NCBI GenBank assembly: GCA_023213395.1
Contig: CM041465.1
Coordinates: 227,299,741-227,363,740 of the forward strand
Source: Cycas panzhihuaensis
Taxonomy: Eukaryota > Cycadophyta
Reading direction: 5' to 3'
DNA length: 64,000 nt
The notes beneath the pieces were generated by a model. The model had not been told where the DNA came from. It ran no database searches and worked only from the letters and a program-made list of their open reading frames with translations. This document shows positions 1 through 13,213 of this stretch, in pieces. How positions within the stretch are numbered: position 1 is the stretch's first letter; every line of letters starts with the position of its first letter. The translations under genes and the position numbers were made by a program.

Positions 1-2212
1 ATAAAGCACTTTTATCAACTTTGGAGGCTAATATTATAGATTAGCATGCACAATAGATACTAAAAGAGCATCAAAGGAGTACCAAAGTACTTTCTCTTAA
101 TAAAATGACATAATAATCTATATTTGTTACAAGTAATCTCTAACCCTTAAATAGACAAGAGGGGGTCTTTCTTCAACAATCTTATGAGAAACCTTAATGG
201 CCTTATATATCATTAGAGGACCTAGCAACCTATGCACAAAACTTAATAGTTAACATCACACTTAACTCTTGACATTTTCTCCATACTAGTGCCTCTTTCG
301 CTTAAGAAGATGAGGTTATATTACAATAGGAGATCATAGTTCATTATAGATTTTAAAAAGAAATTCAAAAATAAAATCACTAGGTAATTTTATAGATATA
401 ATGACTACACAAATTAAATCAATGCATAGGGTTGGGCATAACTAAGAATACAACATGATTATGATACAAATATTACTCAATAAACTAGTGGATTGATTTC
501 TTCACACAAGCATAACATGTAGGTGAATAGAGCAAATCAAGGGAATAGTTATAGTGGTCAAGTAATAAATGAGGAACACAACCTCATAATAAAGTGATGA
601 TGATGGAGATAGGATGGTAATTATAGATTTCAATAAGAGGGTACCTTGATTAATAAAAAAACTTCATAGGTATGGTGAATCAATTATAGGTCAAATAAAG
701 GTAATGATGGATGGATCAACAGTAATAAGAATGCCACAATGAATAATAAGCAGTGAAAACAAATAGGTAGGGTTTCTTCCACATGATCATGAATGTATTA
801 ATGGAGTCATGAATGAAGCCTCACTAGACAATAAACAAATGAGTAGTTCTTCAAGCCCTAGCCATCAACTAGTAAACTAGTAATTTATAATAATTATGTA
901 ACTCAGGTTAATGTCTTACTAGGACCTTTCTTCACTTGTTCTCTAGGCATTCGCCTTTGTCTCAACTCTAATAGCATGTAAAATAAATAATAATAATGAT
1001 AATAATAGTATACTAGGATCAAAATGGTATCATGAGATACCTTAATTTTTTATTACTTAAAATAATAGTATATAATAATATTTATAATATATCTTTACTT
1101 TATATAGGGACCACCATATATGTGGTCAACATTACATATTGCATAAATGTGCATTATCACCTATATTTTCTCCTAATATTTCTCATACTATAATATTGCA
1201 TTTTAACACTTCTAATAATTTCCTACTAAAAATCATAGAGAGTACTCACTCATCCCTCTAAAGAAGTGGGGATTAACTCAGTCCAAGTTCCTTCATAACC
1301 ATAATAACTAGAGCATAACTCATTCAACCCTATCTTAAACTATAATTCATCATTATTAAAATAGTCTAATGAGATTAATATAGTAGATCATATACATATT
1401 TATAACACTAACTAATTAAGTCCCTTACATAAGATGGTAGTGGTCACCAAGAGATGTAAACCTTTCTAGATGGTATTCTCTAGAATTGCATTTTCTAGGT
1501 TGTAGAACCTCATATGAGCTTGGATAATAAGTAGTCAATGCTTAAATGATGACAAATATAACTTTACTTAGCTTCTTTCTTTAACTCTATAATAAATCTC
1601 TTAAATAAATAAGTCTTTATTTAAATATTTTCCTACAAAATAGAGAGTGTGCTTTTGTCCTATTAACTTAGAATATCTTTTAGTATAGATGTAGATGATT
1701 CATAAAAATCTTATTATTAACTATGGGCATCTCTCTTTTATTATGTTACCAAAAATAAAACCAAAAGTCCAGATCTAAGTCCATTTAAAAATGTTTAGTT
1801 ACTCCCTTACTTTTTACTAAACTTGCACTTGCATGGAAAAACTCTTTCTAGTATCCAAAACTTAAAAAAAAAAAAAAAAAAGAAAAAAAAAAAGAAGAAG
1901 AAGAAAAAAACCCTTCCTTCTCATACTTCTTAGACTACACCTCCTCCTTAAGGATGATTTGGTTCATTATCATTAATGCCATTAAGGTTGAGTGGAGGAT
2001 CTAAGCTATAGTGGCTATAATAATATTCATAGAGACTATAAAAGTGCTCACAAGAATTACTATTAGAGTACCTATAAACTGCCCACTAAGTTTAACTACC
2101 AAAAATATCTTTGTGTAGGGAACCTTGGAGTGGTCTTAACTCACTCAAGTATCTAGGTACTTTTAATATGATTCTAATAAGGTTGGCTTCATGCAATTCT
2201 ATTAATAATTAA
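1..2212. other. AT-rich DNA, no gene recognised
   Basis: No reading frame in this stretch is long or conserved enough to name, and no RNA gene is visible. The sequence is AT-rich with very few CG, CAG or CTG words, as in the rest of the window. It is probably decayed transposon sequence, but I could not place any domain. Confidence 0.5.
1864..1910 (+). repeat. Purine-only A/AAG tract
   Basis: A run of about 47 bases holds only A and G: a long poly-A stretch passing into AAG/GAA units. It could be an expanded simple repeat or the decayed poly-A tail of a retroposon. No retroposon body could be recognised upstream. Confidence 0.8.
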
Positions 2213-2990
2213 GAAAGTTAAGAGTAAAACCATAAAAGCATGTCATCTACTCCTTTGTCTTTATATTAGTCAGCCTTTTAGGCAAGTGTTTGGGCTTAGA
2301 AACCCATTTATGAGGGTGTAAAATGTGTTTATTTAGTCTTCATTTATTTCATAGTTTCTCATTTAGTCATAAATAAATTTTCCACTTAATTATTCATTTG
2401 TGAACATACAAGATGTTCCTTTGTTTTTTGTCATTTATTTCACAATTTCATAAATTAGTACTTCAATATCTCTAGCCTATAATCCATTTACAAAATTATG
2501 AAGGACTTTTATTCCCACCCCTTTATTTTATAATTTTGTAACTTGAAGAGTTAGAGGTCCCACTTAGTTACTCATTTGTAAAATTATGAAAGACTTTCTT
2601 CATTATGTCTTCTTATTTCGTGTCTTCAAAGTTAGATGTTTGAGGGGTGCCACCTATTAGCCCATTTATGAGTTTGTAAAAGGCTTTCTCTTTATATCCA
2701 TTTGCTTCATAATGTCACACCTAAAATGTTCTAAGTATCCCTCTCAATGACTCATTTATGAGATTATGAGAAGTCCTTTTCACATAAATCTAGCTTTGTG
2801 ATATTGCAATTAAATCTCCTTAAGTCTTTACTTGAATGACTTATTTGCAAAGTTTCAAAATGTCTTTCACTCAGACAAATATAACTTAAGGTCCACTTCC
2901 CACTTTTATAACTTCTCATCCAAATGTCCATTTTTAGTGCTCCACCACTTAGAAAATTAGAAACCTTCTCTTTCACTTAGTGGAGTCACC
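2213..2990 (-). repeat. 90-bp tandem repeat, 7-8 diverged units
   Basis: A motif of the type C-C/T-ATTTATGA-TTGTAAAA recurs at about 2303, 2393, 2483, 2572, 2662, 2752 and 2841, with weaker units on either side. The spacing is 89-90 bp throughout. Ninety bases is exactly 30 codons. On the minus strand each unit translates to a related 30-residue block that often holds S-H-K near its start and E-K/R-D/E-S/F at its end. One block pair is still open at 2764-2976, 70 codons; the others carry stops. This may be a satellite or the wreck of a gene encoding a 30-residue repeat protein. I do not recognise the repeat family. Confidence 0.75.
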
Positions 2991-3487
2991 CCTAGTAGGA
3001 TTTATATTGATCAACTAAATTTTGTATCCTAAAGAAGCCAAATAAGTCCTTTCATCTAACATCCACCCTTACATCTAATTTTCTCCTCTATTCTTCCCTT
3101 ATTTATATCATGTACTCCCATGTGTATATATTTCCCCTCTAAGCAATTTAGTTGATGCTTTTGTATTATGTAAGCAACAAACAATATAAAAATTACATTT
3201 ATAAAGGTATTAGAAAAAAAAGTCTAGTACCTTATATTTTGATATAATACAAATCCAATATAAATATAGTAACTATGTTAATGATCTAAAATGATGCATA
3301 CTCACACCTGGTGGAGCATGGAATAATCCTCCACCTTATATAAGATGAATAAAGCTATGAAATAAAGAGAATTTACATTCAAACAAAGTTATAAAATGAA
3401 TAAAATTTTATATACATAGATAGTTGAGAAGTGACCTATCTAAGAAGGGTAAAATATCAAGTTAAATCAAGGTCATGTAGTTACAAT

Positions 3488-3563
3488 ATCTATCTATCTA
3501 TACACACACACATACACATACATATATGTGTCTAGATATATTCATATATGTATACATACATAT

Positions 3564-3594
<31 letters not shown>

Positions 3595-3603
3595 TACATA
3601 TAG

Positions 3604-3697
<94 letters not shown>

Positions 3698-3722
3698 GTG
3701 TATGTGTGTGTGTGTGTGCATG
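3488..3722. repeat. Compound microsatellite (CATA, CA, TA, TG)
   Basis: This is a run of TATC, CA, ACATAC and CA units, then a pure TA core near 3614-3654, then TG and TGTATG units. The open frames over it are only translations of dinucleotide repeats (alternating Y-I, H-T and V-C) and are not genes. Confidence 0.97.
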
Positions 3723-4099
3723 TAGTACTAGCATATGCCTTATATTCAAATTAGCATTTAGCTTTAGATCTAGTTATATATATAGAATAACTAATTATAA
3801 CCAATCCATAAGCTATTATTATTATATGTGCTAACAAATTTATATAATAATTTAAAATTATTTCAAATATTGTAGTTAAGATTAAAGATTAAAAAAGAAG
3901 GACTTTTATATAAGTGATTACAATCAGTGACAATGATCATAAATGGTGATCATGATCAAGTGAATCAGGATCAAATTGATCATAATTAATAGTATGGTGA
4001 TCATGATTAATAATATGGAAATTATATTCCACTTGTTTTTGTGATATAATTCTTTTTATTATAAACAAATAATTAATTAACAAGTTAGTTAATAGCTTG

Positions 4100-4516
4100 T
4101 TGGAAAATTATTAGAAGAAAATACTTATAAAGGGATATTTATATACATGTAGTAGTGTAGAGTTATTCATATATTTATTGATTCTTTTCTCTTGTATTCT
4201 ATTGTGGATCTCATGAGGTTATGGGTCTAAAGTCTCTTGGTCTACTATACTTTAGGCTTTTATTCAATCCTCTCAAGACTAGTATAGTCTCCTTTCTTAT
4301 AATAGAAGAGGATTTCCTCAATTTGTATCTAATATTTATGATCTAAGTATATTTACTTATTGGAATCATTTTATGTGATCTTGATTTATAGTTATATTGC
4401 AAGTAGAGAGTAGGTAACACCATCTTGGTTGGGTAAACACATCAACACATTGAAGAAATATGAAAAGAGAGTACCAAGGGGTTGATATTTATAAATTCCT
4501 TTCACAACATTTGGTA
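4100..4516 (+). mobile_element. Possible solo or 5' LTR, decayed
   Basis: The stretch has the look of a plant copia LTR. It ends in CACAACA at about 4510 and is followed by TTTGGTAGCTTGAG, which resembles a damaged TTTGGTATCAGAGC primer site. No partner LTR, target duplication or downstream coding was found, so the call is weak. Confidence 0.25.
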
Positions 4517-4530
4517 GCTTGAGATTTTGA

Positions 4531-5795
4531 ATAGGAGATCAAAGATCTATAAACTAGAATGCAATGTTGTAGTTTATTTAGAATTATCTAATATTATTAT
4601 TATGATTATAACCCATGTTTATAGAGTACAAAATGACATGAGTACTACTATCCTATTAGGTATTATCGGTCATAGTTATAAAGGCCATCTAATAAATATA
4701 TTAAGGGCCCAATATATATTTTTTCCATAAGTAATAAGGTGGTGGGGTAGTATCAGTCCTTGTACAAATGGGATATACTCAACTTCTTGTAAGCTTTCTA
4801 TGGCATTATTATGTACATGTATATATATTTTAAAGACACTTACATGTATGCATACTCTTTTATTTATGCTTGTTATCTCTCATGAATCATGATCGTATTA
4901 ATGTTATTATCATTATTCCCTTTTACATGCAACTTCATTTAGTTGGCATATATATTTTAAGGATACTTATATGTTTTTTCATATATTTTATTTATTTTTT
5001 TATTTAAATTATATATATAGAAAAATGTATACAAATATACATAATTGCATATTATAACTAAAATACATACATTTGAATGTAAAAATCTATTAGTTTATCT
5101 ACAAAACACAATTATGCCTAATTGTAAATCAACCATTAAATATGACCTAATCAAATCTCAAAACCAATCATCAACAACTCCCCATGTGCCAAGTTAATCT
5201 TAGAAATGTTATGGGCATACCTATAATAATAATAAGACCTATTCCAAGCCCTTAAAATAGTTGATATATTATAATGATTACTTATATTTAACCCACTCAA
5301 TAAATCATCATAACATAATGCCACATCATTTAAAATTAATACTTAACTAAGAAGAAAATAAATCTAATAGTACTTTTTTTTTTAATTAGTAAAAAGAAAA
5401 ATATAATATTATAATTTAAGAACTTATAATAAAAGTACATAGGACATCTAACCCATAACTAAGGAAGGTTTAACATAAATGTTAAAGGAACCACATGATA
5501 ACAACTAAATTACAAAATATATTAGTTCCTAGAATATAACCTACTCATTCTTTACATCCATTAACTAGCATAACCAAGCTAATACCAGTAATAAAAAATA
5601 AATAAGAAAGTATGAGCCTAACTAGTAAACTACTTATGAGAATTATATAGAGACCTATCCACTTGATCACACTACTCCAAAATTGATTTGTAGGTAATAC
5701 AAACTAACCAATGCATTAGATTATACTAAAGTAAACTTATATCCCTTAATTTAATAGATAGCTAAAAAAAATAGCTAGATATGATTCCTATCTAT
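4531..5795. other. AT-rich DNA, no gene recognised
   Basis: Nothing conserved is visible. The short open frame near 4527-4730 has no recognisable domain. The right edge borders the 3' end of the LINE that follows on the minus strand. Confidence 0.45.
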
Positions 5796-5849
5796 AAATT
5801 ATCTATTTCAAGGGTTTAGAGGATAATCCTTTTGATTTCTAGATTGTTT

Positions 5850-8800
5850 ATCTTCTCCACATATGTGTCTATCTTTATCTCACCCCACTAGCCATTTTCA
5901 CCTAAATTAGTTAGGAGATTAACAACCCTATTTGCTTCCCTTTTGATATGCTTAAAAGAAACCTCTTTAAAATGATTAAAAAGATGCATTATTATTTTTA
6001 AGATATAAGCAATCTTCTAGTTACTAGCCTATACTTTATTCTCATTTGATTGGAGTAATTAAATGATAAGCTTCGAGTCCTCCTCTAGACAAACTGTCTC
6101 TCTACCCAATCACTTGGCAATTTTAAGAATAGAAAGGGCTTCTATTAATTCAACCATGTTGTTGTTGGTTTCCTCAATATTTTAAGCAAAATGGTACTTA
6201 ACACTACCTTTATGAACTTTGATAACCCCATTGGTACTAACTCTACTTGGATTCCTCTTTGAGGCCCCATTAAAATTGGCTTTAAATGCACCCACTTAAG
6301 GAGGCACCTAAAGGCTTCTACTATGGTCAAGCCCTTTATCTAGTCAATTACTAAATCTCAAGTTTCCCTTAGCAAACCCTATAGGATTAAGTTTAACGTC
6401 ATCTTGATAAGAATGAGCTAGGTATTCATCCACTCATACCTTAAATGCTAGGGCCTCTAATTTATTATTTATAGTTCTCTGGATTAATAGGGCTATAGGC
6501 CTAGCTTTGACTCTAAAAATTATTTCATTATCCTCCTTCTAGACATTCCATAACATAAAATCTAGAATTAAATCCCAAGCTTTTTGAAGAATCTTAGAAT
6601 CTATTTTGAGGCTTCTTCATCCTTCTAATAAACTTTTGATCTTGGACTCTTGGAATCATGGCTCTAAAAGTAGAATGGTCACGATATTACGAAATAACTT
6701 TCCATTTAAAAAAAGTATGGATGATACCCTCTTCATCTTTAACATAAATGACACATATAGAGGGTCCTATGAAGCTTCTCTTTCTAAGGTTATCCTAGGT
6801 AAGGGTGCCATTATGAGCTAGGTCCCATAAAAATATGAAGACTTTAGGCTAGATTCTAGGTTGCCAAATTCTCTTTCATAACTTCCCATAATGTAACATC
6901 CCCTCCTCCTCAACATAGAGGTTATAAGCTTATTTAACAGAGAAGGAACCTGTCCCCATATTAAAACATCCATGCCAGTTATTATAAGGGAAAATCCTTT
7001 TACTCATAACACTCTAAAGTTTATTTTCATCCTTCATTGTAATATTCTCTAGCTGGGAATCTAGAGGCTTCTATATCCTAGTGATAAGGGATATATCAAG
7101 AAGCATCTACTAGAAAGTTTGAAATCTTAAACCACCCATTCTTAGAGAAGGCTCTTTTTGTGCATCATCTAGATCCTTATTGAAGATTAAAGGCTCATGT
7201 TCTTCCCAAGAATCAACCTAAAATAAGGAAAATTCCCTATTTTTAATTTCCTAAAAGTTATTGGATTGGATCAAGTCAAGGCCTTAGATAACCCCATTCC
7301 AAATGGCAAAACCCTTAATGTGGTCACTTCCACTTAAGGAATACCAAGATACTTGTCTAGAAGAGAGGCAATGTGATACTTCAAACTTCTACTAATGTTT
7401 CTCTAAATTTATGTGTAAGTATTGAAAAAGAAAATTTTAGATTTATCATCATTTATGTTGCCCCCAAATTCCAATAGGAAGGTATCAATGACTCTCTTCA
7501 AAGTCCTTAATTCTACAATTAAAGCTTATCCCATAAGAATCATATCATTAACAAACTATAGATGAGATAACAACTTAACATCACAACCAATCTACAATAA
7601 GGGAGGAATTAAGGTTGTTGTTAAACAAGTTATAGACTATCACACACATAAAAGTTTTCCAAAATAAATACTCTTAATGAAAAAAATCACTCCACAAAAA
7701 GAGGGTTCAATACCTATATGTATGATATGGTGCTGAATAGAGTAAAACAAAGGGTGCATCCCATTGATCTATTTATTAAGTTTTTATTTTATGATAAGCC
7801 TTCCAAAAGCCTTCACCATAATAATAAATAAGTATGAGGATAAAGGGTCATCCTATCTTATTCCTATAGTACATATGAATTGTTGAGATAATAAACCATT
7901 AACCGACACTAAACAGGAGGTAAAAGAAATACAATAATATACCCACTCAATCCATTTCTTATAAAAGCCAAAAATAATCATGACTTCATTAATAAAGACC
8001 TAGTTCAACCAATTATATATTTTTAACATATCTAATTTTATTAGCATACCACTATTTCTACTTTATCTCAAGGAGTAAATTGCCTCTATGGTAATAATAA
8101 TACCATATAGGATTTTCCTATTTACTACAAATCCTACTTATTCCTGAGAGATTAAACTTGAAAGGATCTCTTTTAGCCTATTGGCCATAACCTTCAAAAT
8201 GATTTTGTAAGATATATTACATAGGGTAATTAGTCTAAATTTATTTGCCATTAAGGGATCTCACTCCTTTGGAATAAAGGTTAAGAATATGGTATTAATA
8301 GCCTATAACATTTTACATGAACACATTGATTCCTCCACTACTTTAATAACATCATCCCCCATAACATGCCAAAAGGCCTCATAAAAATCAATAGAGAACC
8401 CATCCCTAGTTAGAGTATTACTTGGTTTCATGATAAAAACAACATTCTTGACTTCTTATTTTGTTATTTATTTGAGTAAAAGTCTATTATTCTCCTTCAA
8501 GGCTATCCTTAGAATGACTTACTATAATTTAACATTGGCCTTCTATTAAGGAAAAGGGGTATTAATTCCCATTTCCTTAAAAACTATCCTTAACTTATTA
8601 TCCATCTCAAGTATAAAATTAATCATATTTCCATTACATTTTCTTAAGTAGAGGATTTTATTAAAAAATTAATGCTCTTGTGTCATTTAGTAAAATAATT
8701 TTGAGTTTCTTTCCTCTTCCTAGAGCCAATAGATGCTAGACTTATGTTTCTAGAAGAGCTCTTCTATTTTTTTTTATGATTATTAATTTCTTTATGAAGA

Positions 8801-9900
8801 TACTCCTCCTAAAGTGAAATCACATTAGATACCCCTTCTCACTTGATCTTGTCTTAAATTTATATCATCTTCTCATCAAGATTCCTTTTTCATTTAAAGA
8901 TATCCCCAAATACTTATCTATTCCATTTCTTAATTATATTTTTAAGGAATCTAAGCTTTTGCTTTAGGTAAAATGTGTAAAAACCTTTCACTAGGTCACC
9001 TTCCTACCACCACTATTTAATGTTCTCCTTGAATTCTGGGTGTATGTGCCATATTTTCTCAAATTTAAAGGGGGAATTCCTTAATATAACATCTTTAATA
9101 ATACTAAGGCAAATGGGCTAGTGTTTGGAGTCATTCCCCTTTATAATATTGGATTTTAGGATATTGTTTTCATTAATAAAACTCTCATTGACTAAGAATC
9201 TATTTATTCTTTCCACAATTTGAGCTTTATTCCCCCCCATTATTATTCTAGGTAAAATTGCCCTTTTTAGGAAGGATACCTATAAGCCTGAGGGATATAA
9301 ACCACTCTTAAAGGGCCATACTTGCTTGATCTAAGACCTTGATTCCTCCTTTTTCTCTCCTAAGTTGAGGATGGAGTTAAAGTTACCATCTAAGATTTAG
9401 TGACCTTAGGTTTTTCTTGATTAGTTTAAGTAAGTTCCATCATGGGAGCTTTAGATCAATATGGGTGGTAAGATAAAGGTTGGTGACATTAATAGTCAAG
9501 TTGGTCACTAAAAAGTAATTGACCATTGATTTACTATCTATCCCCATTAGAGTACATCAAATAGACCTTCTTAGGGTCCTAAAGGATAGTAAGACCTCCT
9601 TAGGCCATGTTAGATCTAACAACTATAACATTGTAACCTTTCTAAACTTTCTAAATAATAAGGAACATCTTATCTAAATATATTTTTGTTTTCCAAATCA
9701 AATAAATGTCTAGCTTCTCATTGATATTTTTTATTTGATAGTTATCTACTTTGACATAGTATTTAAGATAAAAATATCTTATGAAATATCTTCATGATTG
9801 GGAACTCTCTTTATGTTGGAAGTAAACTTTCTCAAGAGATTGTGTTTAGATAGACTAACTAAGAATTACCCCTTTATAAGAAGATTCTCCATATTGGATT
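5850..9900 (-). pseudogene. LINE ORF2 remnant: endonuclease, RT, RNase H
   Basis: ORF2 of an L1 element nicks target DNA and copies the element RNA into it. The endonuclease still shows an N-F-N-S-I-L-N-L-G-E motif (near 9,341-9,400; usually G-D-F-N) and an F-E-K-I-W segment near 9,050. The RT shows I-T-L-C-N and K-V-M-A-N-R-L-K near 8,100-8,290. The catalytic F-A-D-D box near 7,545 has become F-V-N-D, so one aspartate is lost. The zf-RVT region near 6.9-7.0 kb reads F-S-V-K-*-A-Y-N-L. The RNase H part (5,850-6,290) reads F-N-G-A-S-K-R-N-P and N-N-N-M-V-E-L, followed by E-E-D-S-K-L-I-I. Stops are mainly TAG and TAA where Q or W is expected. Frames change several times. Confidence 0.85.
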
Positions 9901-10689
9901 CCTTTCACTTTTTCCCTTTAGAGGTTTCCTCCTTTTAGCTTTAAAGGTTAATATCTTGAATACCAAGTTGTTTTAATCTTTAGCTTTTAAATTCCTTATT
10001 TTATTCTACCAATCCAGAATCTAGTCTTAGAGCATTCCCTAAACATAAACATTCCTCCAAAGGTAATATTTAGTTGCTTGTAGGATAAGACTATTTGTCC
10101 ATGCTTAGGGCTTTAAATTCATCATTAGAGAATCTCTCAAGTCTCTTATTTAGGTCTAGAGAGGGATTGTCCTGATTCAAGTCAATTGAGAGGATAAAAG
10201 AACCGTTCTTTTGAATATCTTCACCCTACATAACATCACCTAGGGGACTCTTGGTACTAGGAGTTTGGGCTATTTCCACAGGCTCAAAAATGTCACAAAT
10301 GATTAAGGGCTCTTGACCCTAAAAAATAGATCCACCTTGCATATATAAAACACATTTAATATTATAAATTATAACTACCATACCAACCAAGGTAAGAGAG
10401 GGGAAGTTATCTTCCTCAAATTATTTAAAAGGAAAAGCTTGTTCTAACCTTTGATCATAAATCACATCATCTAGATTATCAAGTGGCGTTGTGTTATCCT
10501 TCATCCTAACTATTTTAATCTCTAAATTTTAATCTTGATTGACCAAAATATTTGGATGCATCATAGATATGATTTGAATCCCTTCTATGAAGCAACCTCT
10601 ATAACTTCCTCATTTTCTTCTCTAAGAGCTTTAAATATATTAAGACTAGAAGATTGTAGGATAGTTTTATTAATTCATTTTTTATTTCA

Positions 10690-11270
10690 CTAGGACATAT
10701 TTCCTTTAACTACTTAGAATCCATCTTGATTTGTTACAATATCCTTCTTAACAATCTTCTTAACTATGTAGTCTCTCTAGAGATGGTCAAGCTCATAGCA
10801 TTTCCTACATTTTAATGAGATTTTCTTATAGTCAACATGTTGAATCTATTTTCCTCCTTCAAATTCAAGAATGATGACTTCTAAAGGTGGAATTGGTGAA
10901 GCTATTTGGATACAAATTCTAGAAATTTTGAAGCCTTGATAAAGATACCTAAGAAATCTTTAATCTCTTTCAAAATCTCTTCATTCAAAAATTCCAAAGT
11001 TAGGTAACATAATTTTACCTATACTAAAGTTGTTAAAAAATATTTTTTACTGGGGTTAAAACTAACAAAATCTCATGTATAATCTTAAAGAGTTTAGAAA
11101 ATATGGAACCCCTAAAAAACTCTATCTCTATCCTCCTCAATAGTGAAAATAGTGATGAGGAAGACTTTCACTCTACACTTAATGTTAATTTCCTATTTAA
11201 AGCTAAGTCTATTACCCCATGTAGCCTTAAACCATTTCCTTAGGGTGACCTGTAAATGATACACTCTTAA
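10690..11270 (-). pseudogene. LINE ORF1 remnant with CCHC knuckle
   Basis: This is the upstream partner of ORF2 and would have encoded the nucleic-acid-binding particle protein. The C-terminal zinc knuckle (10,766-10,812) reads K-C-R-K-C-Y-E-L-D-H-L-*-R-D-Y, a CCHC with the last cysteine mutated to tyrosine. Upstream on the minus strand lies an R-F-L-R-Y-L-Y-Q-G-F segment and an I-A-S-P-I-P-P-L-E segment. Their position matches the DUF4283-type domain that precedes the knuckle in plant L1 elements. Stops interrupt the frame. The N-terminal end is not defined. Confidence 0.65.
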
Positions 11271-11294
11271 GAATTTATAGATCAAGGCACAACT

Positions 11295-11860
11295 ACTTAA
11301 TTAATTAATATCTTATTTATAAACTTGAGAGGTTTTATTTTTTGATATGGTAAAAATAAAAGGGGTTTAAATAGGGCCCCAACCCTTATACATAAGCTAC
11401 CTTTCAGCTTTCAGAACTGCCATGACAAGCCCATGGCCTAGCTATCCACAACCCTCCAAAGCCCTATCTAAACTAACCCTACCATGACAAGCCTAATGGC
11501 TAGCTCTAATCCTAAACATGGGGCATATCTTTCTTAACCAAACTCAATATCTCTTTTGGGAGTTACCCCTAAATTAGCTAGTTTATCTACTACACCATTC
11601 CCTTCTCTATAAATGTGATTCACCTAAGCACTCTCCCTATACTTTAAAGCATCTTAGGTATATCTAATCAAATTTACAACTTTCTAATTAAGTTCTGCCT
11701 CACCTTGAGCATATTTATCACATTTAACAAATCCCCTTCTATAATCACCATGTCACAGCCTTCCTCTAAGGCTATTTCCACCACCCTCTACATAGTTGCT
11801 AGCTCTGCCTTATGATTTATTTGCTACCTGTAATACTCCTCAAAATCCCACCTGACTTCC
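11295..11860 (-). pseudogene. Second LINE fragment, RNase H tail
   Basis: On the minus strand this is a separate LINE RNase H C-terminal piece. It reads K-V-V-N-L-I-R-Y-T, then Y-R-E-G-N-G-V-V-D-K-L-A-N-L-G, which is the same module as the end of the 5.8-kb element but clearly diverged from it. It is followed (to lower coordinates) by about 150 bp of 3' untranslated-like sequence. It lies next to the 5' end of the larger LINE, so it is most likely a separate 5'-truncated insertion. Stops and frameshifts are present. Confidence 0.7.
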
Positions 11861-12396
11861 CCTTTTGGGTTTCCTAGGAGGTTATTTATAGATTAAGATT
11901 AGTTGAATCTTTTTCCCAACATCTATTTAGAAAAAAAAAATGATTGAGATGGGTTTTTATAGTTTGAAATGGAAATTGATTGAAATTTAGTGTTTTGTTT
12001 ATATGATAGTTTATGTTTCAGTCTATTGTTATCAAAATCTCTTTGGAAGATAAATAAGTAGGGGGGGTTCAACACTCCCCTCACCCCCGTGCCCCTACCA
12101 AAACCATTATATACCAAAGATAGGATTCATGAGGTGGAATCAAATAAGTTATTGCTCCCTAATTCCAAAGATAAAATTTATAGATACACTATTGGACTAG
12201 AATAATAATATAAGATGCACTCAAAGAAGTTGTGATCTTTATCCCAAAGAAACAAAAATAATATAAGCTACTAAAAATATAAAATCTAAACTGGAAATTA
12301 TTAACTTTTAGAAAAATAGAAAAACAACAAGGATAGAGGCTACTTAAGATAAAAATCAAAATTTAACATGAGAATAGTATTAGAAAAAAATTATAA
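11861..12396. other. Anonymous DNA left of a copia-type LTR
   Basis: An open stretch at 11,923-12,117 (minus, 64 codons) has no recognisable domain. Given the primer site at 12,397-12,408, this may be the 5' leader of a minus-strand copia element. No gag motif could be identified. Confidence 0.35.
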
Positions 12397-12784
12397 CTTT
12401 TGATACCAATATGTTAGGACATAAATATAGAAGTTATGAGCCATAAAAATAGACTCAATAAGGGTAAGTAATAGATAAGAGAGATGAGTGTAAGATATAT
12501 AAATGAGCAATAATATAATAAATATATACAAGTGTAATGCACACAAGATATGTAGAAGAATGATTAAACTTCATTTTATTAAAAGAATCGTGTATATATT
12601 TATAGAATACCTCACCTTATGTGGATAACCCTCTAGGTTAACTTATGTGTGTTGGCACACTTTTTAAGTGATACATATATTTAGGTGACATAAATATAAA
12701 ATTTACTAAATAATAAGAGAGGATAAAATGGGTTAGGAATAATAACACATATAATTAGATATTAATATCTAACATTCCCCCCTA
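12397..12784 (-). mobile_element. Copia-type LTR with PBS and PPT on opposite sides
   Basis: In minus orientation the LTR spans 12,774 down to 12,412 (363 bp) and has matching inverted termini TGTTAG...CTAACA. Just past its 3' end lies TGGTATCAAAAG (12,397-12,408), close to the initiator-Met primer site TGGTATCAGAGC. Just before its 5' end lies the purine run TAGGGGGGAA (12,775-12,784), a typical polypurine tract. A normal solo LTR has neither, and a normal paired LTR has only one. No second copy of this LTR was found in the window. Confidence 0.65.
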
Positions 12785-13213
12785 TAATATATAATTACAT
12801 GGTTATAAATATCACATCAAATAAAAAATTTAGTCTTTAAATAGTGTTGGACCATAAGCTAGTTCAAATATGATCAAATGTTATTAGTATCCATACGAAT
12901 GATGTTCCATATATCAAACTATATGGGTAACCAACTACTGTGACTTCTAATTTACTTAGTAACTCCTTTGAGTACATGGTTCTATTAGTTGCATATCAAC
13001 ATCACTCTAGGAACATACTATCCTACATTGCCAAACAAGTACGATAGAAACAAAGTATAAGAGTAACTATAGAAAAGATATCCTACCTCTTACTAAATAG
13101 GACTATAAGTAGATTCTTTGGAAACTATGGAAAAAAAATATAATATCATTGAAAACTATAAGTAGAATTATGTGTGGCTAAATATGACACCTACAATTGT
13201 TAGACAAGTAATA

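Larger units (their letters stand above)
5800..11290 (-). mobile_element. Degenerate L1-type LINE, nearly full length
   Basis: Read on the minus strand, the plant L1 domains occur in the right order from high to low coordinate: an ORF1-like region ending in a CCHC knuckle (about 10.8 kb), an endonuclease (9.0-9.8 kb), reverse transcriptase (7.4-8.3 kb), a zf-RVT-like region (about 6.9 kb) and a C-terminal RNase H (5.85-6.29 kb). The total of about 5.5 kb fits a plant L1. All frames are broken by many stops and frameshifts, so it is long dead. Both boundaries are approximate. No clear poly-A tail or target duplication was found. Confidence 0.85.

Noticed and set aside
3498-3749. H-T and C-V rich frames on both strands
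   Set aside because: Translation of CA/TG and TA microsatellite blocks.
6145-6330. 61-codon minus-strand open stretch
   Set aside because: It overlaps the LINE RNase H in another frame; the conserved residues are in the neighbouring, stop-containing frame.
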